A stretch of DNA of 64,000 nucleotides, from positions 186,001-250,000 of the forward strand of contig JARFIW010001363.1 in assembly GCA_036346225.1 (NCBI GenBank), read 5' to 3'. The position numbers and the translations under genes were made by a program. Source of the DNA: Platerodrilus igneus. Its lineage: Eukaryota; Arthropoda; Insecta; Coleoptera; Lycidae. Every line of letters starts with the position of its first letter. Positions within the stretch are counted from its first letter, which is position 1. Positions 55,081 through 64,000 of this stretch are shown here, one piece after another. The notes under the pieces were generated by a model. It ran no database searches, was not told the DNA's origin, and worked only from the letters and a program-made list of their open reading frames with translations.

Positions 55081-58002
55081 CCCCACTACTGGTATTGTTC
55101 TTAGGAACCCAATCCACACGTTTGCGTTTTTTGGTGTATATATAACTAAAAATTGATTGCGAAAAGATTTTTACTTTGCTGCGAACTTTGGTTCCTGCTT
55201 TAAATTTTTAAATAACCCCATCTGTATTGCTTCTATCCTTTTGTATAGTTGCGTAGGCCTTGGTTAGTACAAGTGTCTCCCCGATCACATCTTTCAAATT
55301 TGTCACTTTGTTTAAACGAATTTCCTACTATAATGACCTCTTGATTGGTGTCGACTTTATCAAAGGTTCATCATGATTCACCACTCACCAAATTTTGTTT
55401 TTACATTACAAATGGTAAGCAAGAACCAGAAAAATGCAAGGTGTCCGAGTTTATGAGCTAGATTATCGTTTTTGTATATACGGTTTGGGCTCAGTAACCT
55501 CAATTGTTGTTCTAGAAAGCATATGCCATACTTTTGCTAAACGCAATCACTGTGTAGTAATCATTTTAAGCATAATGCAACGTATAACCAGTGTACAACC
55601 CATGTTTAAGGCTAGAAACCTATAAAACCCTGGTAAAGATACGGTTTACTTACTAATGCTACCTCACACTTATTCGTGGAACTACTGTTATCAAAATAAC
55701 GCATTTGTGAATCCTACATAGAATTTAGGAAAAGTCGTAGTTGGAGTGCCTTAGGGGCTATCTCTTAGGCGAAGCGTGGGAACTACATAATACTACAATC
55801 CATCAGTTCACGAAGCCAGAGCCCAGCATAAAATGGATAAACATTTTGCCCAAGTAACATACCATCTGGGTGCACCAGACACTTCGTTATGCGAAATCTT
55901 TGGATGAGAAACTAAATGCAAATGTACAAGGGTGACACTCTATTTATACGATTAGCCCTCACTGGTTAAAGAAAGATCAGAATCATTACACTTACTGATC
56001 TGTTAACAATTACCTTCTTGCAATTACACTAAGATAAAGCTTGGTATATAATATGAATCCCTTTACTTATATGAAACCTACCATATATGCGTAAACAAAG
56101 TGAGAAAGAAAAGGATAGGGTTATATTTGAGTCTGCCTGATCGAGCATTAACCTAGGTTGACCTGCACACGCCAATTAATCAATCGCAGGTTTCCAACCA
56201 TCACAGAATAATTTTGCTCAATTTTCTTTCCAAATATAGATCGCTAACGCACATGTAGTATTCTTAATCATAAACTACTGTACGTGAAGAAACTAACTGA
56301 GCAGTATACAAAATGAAACCCTCAGTAGCAGGGTGTTTTTAAACTTTTGGTAATTTTTGACTACTGAGAAAGTTTGTCCTGTATTTAAGTTCGTTCGTAT
56401 GCTGATTTTTGTAATACGATTATACCAATTATTGACCACTGTTTCTCATTAGGTGTAAACATCTATTGATAAGGCTTTTTGCGCATTGGACACCGATCTG
56501 TTAGTAGTTGTTCCTTTATTATCAAACATTAAAAATACACTTACTTTAGTTGGAGTTAATTGAACGATTACAGCAACGATCTGTCCGGCAATAAAGTTTA
56601 ATGATAAGCATTACGGTGTTAATTGATATCATACATTTTATTCGGTTTCCAATGTGGCCGTTTCTAAACTTTACACAACCGATTCGCTGATTACACTACC
56701 ATTTTGGATGTATGAATTAAAGATGTTAACAGGTTTATTCGCTGTATGTTACAGGATCCACGTGAGTGGTGTGCTTCTGAACGATATAGTACAGGCATCC
56801 AAGCTAATAATTATAGCTGGGATACCAAAATAAAAGCGTCAGGTGTACTAGACGTAACTCAACTGGATTTATTTTGGTCAATTGTTAGTATTTCATCCAG
56901 GCCAGATAATCTCCTTGTAAGCAACTATGTTGGGATATTTCCAATAAATTCAATTTGCGTCGAAATTTTGTGTTGGAATTGTATCGTATGAATGTGCATG
57001 TATCAATGTGCATTTTGCATCAATTTATTTTCTTCCGTTTTTCCAAATCTCGAAACCGATCGCGTTATTGTTAGGGTGTTCGACCAGAAAAATGATATCA
57101 TATATTTCGTCAAGGCAACATCATATTTACGTTATGTAAAGGGTCTTTATGCTACGATGCTTTACTGCGATCGTAAACCGCTTAAATCTATCGATAGAAT
57201 TTTTTTTTAATATTTCAGCTATTCGCATAATGCCTGTACAACCCTTAATGTCAAAAGCGTTAATTTTTTAAAAACCTTAATGTTGAAACTATTACGTCGC
57301 TGACATGGACCAGATATTGATAGTGCATACGAAAAAATTTAAATAAGCGTGGAAGCTGTAAGTTTACATTTATGATGCATTGCGCTAAACCGACGGCAGG
57401 ACTACAACTGATTTTATTGGCAGCTTTGGTCCGTTTGAGAAAATTTGCGCTGAACTTGCCGAACAAGACGGAGTTTTTAATTGATGAATGAATAAAACTA
57501 TAAGAGGCAACCCTTTCTACGTATATCGTTATTATTAAAATGCTGACTGACATCCCTATTGAAAATGGTTACTTCGTCAATGTACAAGCAACTTTAATGC
57601 ATGCATTCCATTACGCTTGGCTGCAAACTTGCTAAAAACTAACAAAGGTTTTACTAAATATTAAGCATGCACTTCTTGTTTGGAGCTCCTATGACGCAGC
57701 TGCAATTAACTACGTCCATAGTACAACAGATACGTTTTCTATTACATGTCTAAGTTGTCAAATTGTATGCACTGAAGTCGCGATATAAAGCACTTAAAGC
57801 TACGACAAAAGAGTGTTTCAATGGTTGAAAACTTCACGATCAACTAAAATCACATATAGCGCTTTCAAATACGAGGAGTGTAATGACGGATTCTAAAATG
57901 GATGAACTTGGTATTGTTATCATGAAGTTTCCGACTCTAGAAATACGCAAGAAATATTGAAGTGTATTTTACAACTACAAGCTGGCTAATATGAAATTGC
58001 AT
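55081..58002. other. About 2.9 kb without recognised features
   Basis: Several frames of 60-97 codons occur on both strands (for example 56746-56991), but none has a recognisable domain, splice context or support from a repeat copy. It may be single-copy host DNA. Confidence 0.45.
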
Positions 58003-58251
58003 TGTTACAACACCTTTTAGTGCGATTATATAGTAGGAGAGAAAACAAAAGAAAAACAGTTGGTTTTTTTTTCGTGATTGATTAGTGCTGTCAGAAAGTT
58101 GTTAGTAATTGTAAGAACCCCTTTTGTACGATTACATATGACAGTAGATTAATAAAATGGAAGTTACTCTGAGTACAGTTTCTAGTTAAAGTGTTGTGGT
58201 ACTTGCAAGGTTAGAACAGGATTGACCACGGTTAGTAGTTATATCCTAACA
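58003..58251 (+). mobile_element. 5' LTR of BEL/Pao element (249 bp)
   Basis: TGTTACAACACC...TATCCTAACA, TG...CA ends. Differs from 63251-63497 at about 18 positions by eye (about 93% identity). TGCAT at 57998-58002 is repeated exactly at 63498-63502, a perfect 5-bp target duplication. Confidence 0.95.
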
Positions 58252-58256
58252 TTTTT

Positions 58257-58276
58257 TGGTGTCCCCGAGGTGATCT
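58257..58276 (+). other. BEL/Pao primer-binding site
   Basis: TGGTGTCCCCGAGGTGATCT, five bases after the LTR. It starts with TGG as expected; the tRNA was not identified. Confidence 0.6.
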
Positions 58277-58300
58277 GAGAACGAACTGTCCCAAAGTAAA

Positions 58301-59640
58301 ATGGACAAGTTGAAAAGGGCCAGAACACCAATTAGAGCACAGTTGAAACGGCTGGTCAAAGTTATAAGTGACATGCTTGGTCAAGAAACTATTGACGAAG
58401 TAGTTTTAAAGGTAAAACTTGAGGGTTTGGAAGAATATTTTAAGAAGCTGGACGCTTATGATGAAAGAATCTTAGAGCTATTCTCTGAAATAACAGAAGG
58501 AGATGAGGATGCCCACGAAGCAGAGTTTCTGGCAATTGAAGAATATAGGACCGCGCGAATCAAAGGAAAAATGTATTTCGATAGGAAAATTAATGCGGAT
58601 GGTAGCTCTACAGTAAGTGTAGTAAGTAGTGAAAATGGTAGAAATATCGAAGGGAGAAAGCATTCGGCTATCAAAAATACAAGAGCTTCACATTCTAAGT
58701 ATCCTAAAATCGCTATCAAAAAATTTGATGGTGATTTGAAAGAGTGGTTAGGTTTCTGGGCACAGTTCAAAAATGTAGATGAAGGCCCCCAGTTGCCTAT
58801 ATCTGAAAAGTTCCAGTACTTGGTGCAAGCTATTACCAAGGGGTCCAAAGCGTACAGCGTTGTGTCGAGTTACCCCCGAGCTGACGATAATTATGCTAAG
58901 ATGATCAATGCACTGAAGAAGAGGTTTGGTAAAGAAGAGATTTTGGTCGAAGTTTATGTACGCGAGTTATTGAAGCTAGTTATTAGTAATAATCAAGACC
59001 CAAAAAACAAGCGTTTGAGTGTCATGCTCGATACGTTAGAATCTCATTTGCGGTCACTGGAAACGCTGGGAGTCGCCAGAGAAAAGTATGCGGCTATGTT
59101 GTTTCCCTTAGTAGAGTCTAGCTTACCTGATGAAACACTACAAGCTTGGCAGAGAAGTTACCTAGCTAAGGAGATAAGAACAGAAAAGTTGGCCAACCTT
59201 ATGACATTTTTAAAAAGCAAAGTTGAAGGAGAAGAAAGAATTAAGTTAGCTCGGGAAGGTTTTGGGTCGCGAAGTCAATCGAAGCGTGGTAATGAGCATC
59301 ACGAAGTGAATGAGAATCAACTCCACACAGCCACCGGACTTCATCACATGAGCACGGGTAGAAAGAAGGAAAATACACACGATAAGTTGAAAGAAGTAGC
59401 TGTTTGAGTATTTTGCAACGGCTCTCATGATAGTGACAGGTGTACTGAGGCACACAGTTTAACATTTGAAGATATGTGAAAAAGGGTATTGGAAAAAAGC
59501 GCTGTTTCTGTTGTCTGAATGGGGGACATGCAGCAAAATTTTGTAGGAAGCGAATAATTTGCCCGATCTGTTCTAGAAAACACTATGCAATTTTGTGTCC
59601 TTCTATTCCTATTAGTTTGAAACAAAGCGATAAACTAGAT
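58301..59640 (+). pseudogene. gag: BEL/Pao gag with zinc knuckles
   Basis: The frame 58301-59407 starts MDKLKRARTPIRAQLKRLVK and carries the acidic N-terminal helix region. It then has the KYPKIAIKKFDGDLKEWLGFW segment and SEKFQYLVQAITKGSKAYSV, which are the DUF1759-type Gag features of BEL/Pao. A TGA at 59405-59407 and another at 59476-59478 interrupt it. The zinc knuckles CFCCLNGGHAAKFC and CPICSRKHYAILC follow at about 59503-59590. In BEL elements Gag and Pol are one frame, so the stops disable it. Confidence 0.88.
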
Positions 59641-61000
59641 GAAAATACGGTATCCATAGCGACTATGTCTACTCACAGCCGAAGCCCCGTGCTACTACAA
59701 ACATCAATAGTCATTATTAAGGGTAGCAAGGGAAGTTTTCAAGCGCGAATCCTCCTCGATAGTGGGGCACAGAGGAGCTACATAAAAGAAAGTGTTGCTA
59801 AAACGGTAGACGCAGGGTTTGTGAAAGCGGAGTGGTTAAAGCAAGCAACTTGGAGGATTAGTTGCTCCTGCAAAGTCAATTAACAAATATGGATTTACCT
59901 TACAAGCCATGAATAGCACAATCAGCCGAAATATCAAAGCCTTGGGTCAGAAAAAAATCTGTGATTGTATTCCCAAGTTAAATGGTGGACCATGGCTACG
60001 CGAATTATCCGAGAAGAATATCTGGATTCACGATATGACAAGTGAGAGTTCCGAAATAGGTGTCATTATAAGCTGTGATTACTATGGAAGTTTTTTGACG
60101 GGAAAACCGAAAAACTGGAGTGTGGTCTTACAGCGATGGAGACGGTTTTTGGATGGACAGTGTTTGGTGAAATCATAGGGTTTGGTGTCGGAAAAAGTCT
60201 AGCGATGGCTGTCTCATGTTTGGCGTTAAGCAATATTGATGTCTCAGACTAGATGTTATAGGTATAGTAGATCCAATTGAGATGCTAGCTAGAGAACAAA
60301 GAGAACGTATATGTTACGAACAATTTTTAAACACGGTCAAGAGAGATGAGGCAGGGCTGTACGTGGTAAGTTTACCCTGGATACAAGAAAAGGGTTTTCT
60401 CCCCGACAATTTTGCAGCCGCTGAAAGGCGTTTAATAAAGTTAACTCAGCGACTGAAGTTGTATGGGCAGTTCAAGCTATATCACAGTATGTTTGTAGAA
60501 TGGGAGCGCGATGATTTAATCGAAAAGATACACAAAAAAAGCGCTAAAGGACATTACTTACCACACCGACCCGTGTTTAAAGCCGAAAATACGACTACAC
60601 CAGTCAGGCCAGTGTTTGATGCATCTTACAAGATAGGTGGACGTTCCTCTTTAAACGATTGCTTAGAAAAAGGACCTAGTTTTTTGCAGCTTATTCGGTC
60701 TTTAATATTAAAATTTCGAAAAAGGCACATTGGCCTTGTTGCTGATATACGGAGAGCGTTTATGATGATTAAGGTTAGTCTGGAAGATAGGGATTAATTA
60801 CGTTTTTTGTGGTGGAAATCGGAAGGTGAAGAAGAGCTGCTAGTGTACCGACATAAAAGGATAGTGTTCGGGGTGAACTGCAGCCCTTTTTTACTAAACG
60901 CAGTAATAGCGATCATTTGGACAACGCTGCATGATCAAATCAGAAATGAGCACAGGTTCTAAAAGATAGTTTCTACGTAGACAATTGTGTTCTTTAGGTC
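59641..61000 (+). pseudogene. pol: BEL/Pao pol: protease and reverse transcriptase
   Basis: Protease active site LLDSGAQRSYI lies at about 59747-59780 (DUF1758-type). After shifts near 59880 and 60180, the frame 60282-60797 has the BEL reverse transcriptase start: HRPVFKAENTTTPVRPVFDAS, shown here by its HxPV and RPVFDAS keys, then SLNDCLEKGPSF and GLVADIRRAFMMIKV. A stop at 60795-60797 is followed by LRFLWW and FGVNCSPFLLNA. The catalytic FYVDNCV (about 60971-60991) has Asn at the second position of the usual DD, seen in some Pao-type elements. Confidence 0.85.
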
Positions 61001-61009
61001 GATTCGGTT

Positions 61010-61880
61010 GAGGAATTGGAGGAATGTAAGGTAGTAACAACACAATTGTTGGCCGATGCAAAAATAGAACTGCGCCTGTGGGAGAGCACGGTTATTGGTG
61101 ATAGCGAGGTTTTTTCTAACTATTCAAGTCATTTGACAGATTTATTAGGGTTGAAGTGGAACAAGGCAGCGGACGTTTTAAGTTGTAACGTACCTGAAAT
61201 TAAAATCGGTAAATTGTCGAAACGGAAAATGCTGTGCTTCCTAAATGGGCTGTACGACCCCATAGCACTCTTAGTGGTGGCTACGAAAATCCCGCGTGTT
61301 CTGCTACAGCAAGCATGGGCAGTAAAAGTAGGGTGGGATGAGACGTTTGCGAAAAATATTAGAGATGAATTTGAAAGGTGGGCAAGTCAGGTTCAACTGT
61401 TACGCGGTATAGAGCTACCAAGGTGAGTGGCAGCTAGTCTGTCGATGAGAAAGATTGGGTTTTGCATGTATTTTGCGGCTCAAGTAAGTCCGCTTATGAG
61501 GCCGTCATATTTCAGAGATACCCAGTCAATAATAACGAATATGCTGTTCGATTTGTGCAGGCAAAGGCACGGGTCTGCCCTCTCAAGGCAGCGACAATAC
61601 CCAGGTTAGAGTTGATGGCCTGTCTAATTGGTGCCAGATTAGCAGCAACTGTTAAGGCAGGTTTAGCTGTTGGTTTTTTAAAATGTGGGTACTGGAACGA
61701 CTCGACTGCTGTTTTGGCGTGGATAAAACGAAATCAGGATTGGTCGGTATTTGTACAAAACAGAGTCAAAGAAATTTTAAAATATAGTCTTGCTACGGAG
61801 AGGAACTATGTCCCGAGCAGAGACAACCCAGCAGATCTCCCATCTCGTGGTTTTACTCCGAAAAAATTGTTATAGTCTCG
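61010..61880 (+). pseudogene. pol: BEL/Pao pol: connection and RNase H
   Basis: The frame 61016-61426 includes LLGLKWN, GLYDPIALLVVATK and FERWASQ, the Pao-specific region after reverse transcriptase. A TGA near 61425 and a frameshift near 61465 lead into 61462-61875, with PLKAATIPRLELMACLIGAR, WNDSTAVLAWIK and NPADLPSRG, the BEL RNase H motifs. Confidence 0.87.
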
Positions 61881-62029
61881 TTGGTGAGAGGGACCGAAGT
61901 GGTTAGCAAACTCGACTCGGTTTTTTGAAGCAGCCGATGTCGACGAGTCACAAGTCGGCACGGAGCTAAGAAAAACACCAGTCGTATTGGTTGTATCGGA
62001 AAAGGTCAGATGTTGGTCGGAAGACCTGT

Positions 62030-63198
62030 GTTAACGAGTCGTAGACTACTCTAAGGTTTTAAGAGTGGTATCATGGGCCAAGCGTTTTGGGTGTAACGCC
62101 CGGGGTGGAAGAGTTACAGGCCCCTTAATAGTCTGGGAGATCAATAAAGCGGAATTCTCGGTAATTAATTTGATTCAGAAAGAAAATGCTTTAAATAAAG
62201 GAAAGAGTAAAATACGAACGATCATTGATGACAAGGGAATTATACGGCTTTTGACAAAAATTGTTTGTAGGGGCGATTGTTATGATTTTAAGTACCCAAT
62301 ATTACTACCAGCTAAACATGTTCTGGTTGATGCATTAATTAGGGAATGTCATGAAAAAAACTGTCATGCCGGGGCCCAAATAATGATGAATAAGCTTAGG
62401 AAACTGTTTTGGATCTTAAAGAGTAGGAGGGCCATCAAAACAATTCGCGATAAATGTGTTAGATGCAGAAAGTACGAAAGCAAGAGTTTTCCTACTGAAG
62501 CGGTTCCGCTACCAAAAGATCGGGTAGAAGAAGCCTCGGTATTTCAGATTGTGGGAATTGATTTGGGCGGACCACTGTATTTAAAAGATAGTAGTAAATG
62601 TTGGTTTGTCATTTTCACATGTGCGGTGTACCGAGCGATACACGTCGAATTGGTGATTAGTTTGAGCACTGAAGGTTTTTTTACGGGCATTACGACGCTT
62701 TATAGAGGACGGCCCACTGTAATTTACAGCGATAACGGGACAAATTTTAATAGAAGGCGTAAATATCAAGTTCGACTTAAGGCGAGCCTTCGTAGTAGAT
62801 TTCGGAAGGAGTACTTGAGTTTGTTGGTACAAAGAACAAGCGAAAGGGGGATGTATAGTCCTAAGATTGGGGATGTTCTTATCGTGGGTAATGATACTAA
62901 AAGGGGTAGATGGCCGCTTGCGCGTGTAATAGAAATGTATCCAGGGAAAGATGGGGTGACTCGAGTGGTTAGATTGCGCACTGCTTCTGGGGAGCTGGTC
63001 AGACCAGTGCAACGGTGTTTTATGTTGGAGGGTGGTGAATCTTCAACTCAACTCTGTTTAAGGCCAAGGTTGGAGATGGCGCCAACCATTAGACGGGCAC
63101 GCGCATCTGAAAGGGAAGTGGAGCGAACCAAGGTTGCCTCAAACATAAAAACCCGTACTGGACGGGAAGTGAAGACGCCGACCCGGTTAGATTTGTAG
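62030..63198 (+). pseudogene. pol: BEL/Pao integrase with the catalytic Glu region deleted
   Basis: The frame 62065-63198 has the H2C2 zinc region (ECHEKNCHAGAQIMM, then KCVRCRKYE). The integrase core follows, with aspartates in GIDLGGPL (about 62555) and IYSDNGTNF (about 62728). Immediately after NGTNFN the frame jumps to the C-terminal DUF5641-type domain (YSPKIGDVLIVGNDTKRGRW, then VRLRTASGELVRPVQR). The stretch that should hold the catalytic Glu, about 100 or more residues, is missing while the frame stays open. This copy cannot integrate by itself. Confidence 0.87.
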
Positions 63199-63237
63199 AT
63201 TTAATTTTATTGTTTAGACGTTGTTAGTTCTAAAATT

Positions 63238-63250
63238 AAAGGTGGGAGAA
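63238..63250 (+). other. BEL/Pao polypurine tract
   Basis: AAAGGTGGGAGAA directly before the 3' LTR. Confidence 0.7.
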
Positions 63251-63497
63251 TGTTACAACACCTATTATTGCGATTATATAGTAGGAGAGAAAACAAAAAG
63301 AAAACAGGTAGTTTTTTTCGAGATTGATTAAAGTTGTCAGAAAGTTGTTAGTAATTGTAAGAAAACCTTTTGTACGATTATATATGACAGTAGATTAATA
63401 AAATGAAAGTTACTCTGAGTACTGTTTGTAGTTGAGGTGTTGTGGTACTTGCAAGGTTAGAACAGGATTGACCACGGTTAGTAGTTATATCCTAACA
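63251..63497 (+). mobile_element. 3' LTR of BEL/Pao element (247 bp)
   Basis: Partner of 58003-58251, followed by the TGCAT target duplication. Confidence 0.95.
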
Positions 63498-63502
63498 TGC
63501 AT

Positions 63503-64000
63503 ATTGGTTCGTTTATTTAGTCTTACTACTATCTCTACGCGATTTCAATACCTATTCCTATTTTATATAAAACGCAAACACGGCGACCCAATTCCGACAC
63601 TTTTGGAGTATAACAAAATAGCGTTATTAATCTACATTCTTTACTCGCACCAAAATGTGTTGGTAGAGGTGAAGGTTTTTGGACAAAAGATGTTGTAACA
63701 GCGTACCCACTAATTCACTACTGTATAGTTTAAGATGACTTGTCGTATGGTAGTTGAGGTACAAGCTTTTTAACTGCAAACCACAAATTTATGTGTGAAG
63801 ATCTTAAACTTTTACAACTTCGAAAGGAGGATATCACAATAAACGTGTATAAAGCTCCATTTTACAAGGCTACTATATAGCTAGTCACAATAATCAGGCG
63901 TTTACCGAAAACTTTCACTGGAATTCCTGAGGTAATACAAAAATAGTCAAGAATTATTCACATTATGTATTGGAACTTTAATAGGTCGAACACAATGTGT
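63503..64000. other. No recognised features
   Basis: AT-rich flank of the BEL element. Nothing is recognisable; it continues the sequence before 57998 once the element is removed. Confidence 0.5.

Noticed and set aside
56746..56991. Possible host exon of 81 codons
   Set aside because: No recognisable domain, no convincing splice sites and no repeat or homology support.

Overview
This is an AT-rich eukaryotic window with no bacterial-type operons. The mix of mobile elements points to an arthropod, most likely an insect: Ty3/gypsy, Ty1/copia and BEL/Pao LTR retrotransposons, a mariner, a GTF2IRD2-like hAT, tRNA-derived SINE-like repeats and MITE hairpins. The copia element has the half-tRNA primer site known from Drosophila copia. 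I could not identify an intact host gene. Almost every recognisable protein is a transposon protein, and nearly all are broken by stops, frameshifts or deletions. Species cannot be told from the sequence.

Layout. 1-1740: minus-strand gag and protease of a long-LTR Ty3-like family, called here family K (lysine-tRNA primed). 2123-3230: LTR-end pieces bounded by AT microsatellites. 3350-8410: a very large, diverged inverted repeat with arms of about 2.3 kb. 8432-12542: a minus-strand Ty3/gypsy element with a SINE inside one LTR. 14369-20737: a Ty3/gypsy element with a 4-bp target duplication. 20855-29882: minus-strand hAT remains, split by a complete but defective copia element (21022-26039) and by 2 kb of unidentified DNA. 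30640-31195: CA-rich satellite, followed by an inverted pair of tRNA-like SINE copies. 32502-40001: family K element with two near-identical 2.2 kb LTRs, gag, protease and only a stub of reverse transcriptase. 40361-41566: mariner. 41627-52588: a mosaic of family K LTRs and relics, a mariner scrap and SINE pieces, mostly separated by (AT)n tracts. 53580-55080: a duplicated pseudogene-like segment and palindromic repeats. 58003-63497: BEL/Pao element with a perfect 5-bp target duplication.

The most unusual signal is in family K. The LTR 3' ends finish in CACAGCA (or a close variant) and hold serial copies of the sequence that normally lies just outside an LTR: the primer-binding site complementary to tRNA-Lys. 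In the best copy two decayed copies sit inside the LTR and one perfect copy sits just after it. The same pattern recurs at several other loci on both strands, and most of these LTR ends abut an (AT)n microsatellite. A SINE-like repeat in the window carries (AT)n at one edge and may have supplied landing sites. Together this suggests a lineage that lengthens its LTRs by repeated capture of its own primer site and that inserts into, or brings along, AT microsatellites.

The elements act separately as selfish DNA. The layering (copia in hAT, SINE in one LTR, family K and mariner in microsatellites) gives a partial order of events. All coordinates come from reading by eye; LTR ends with matching target duplications (14369-20737 and 58003-63497) are the most secure.
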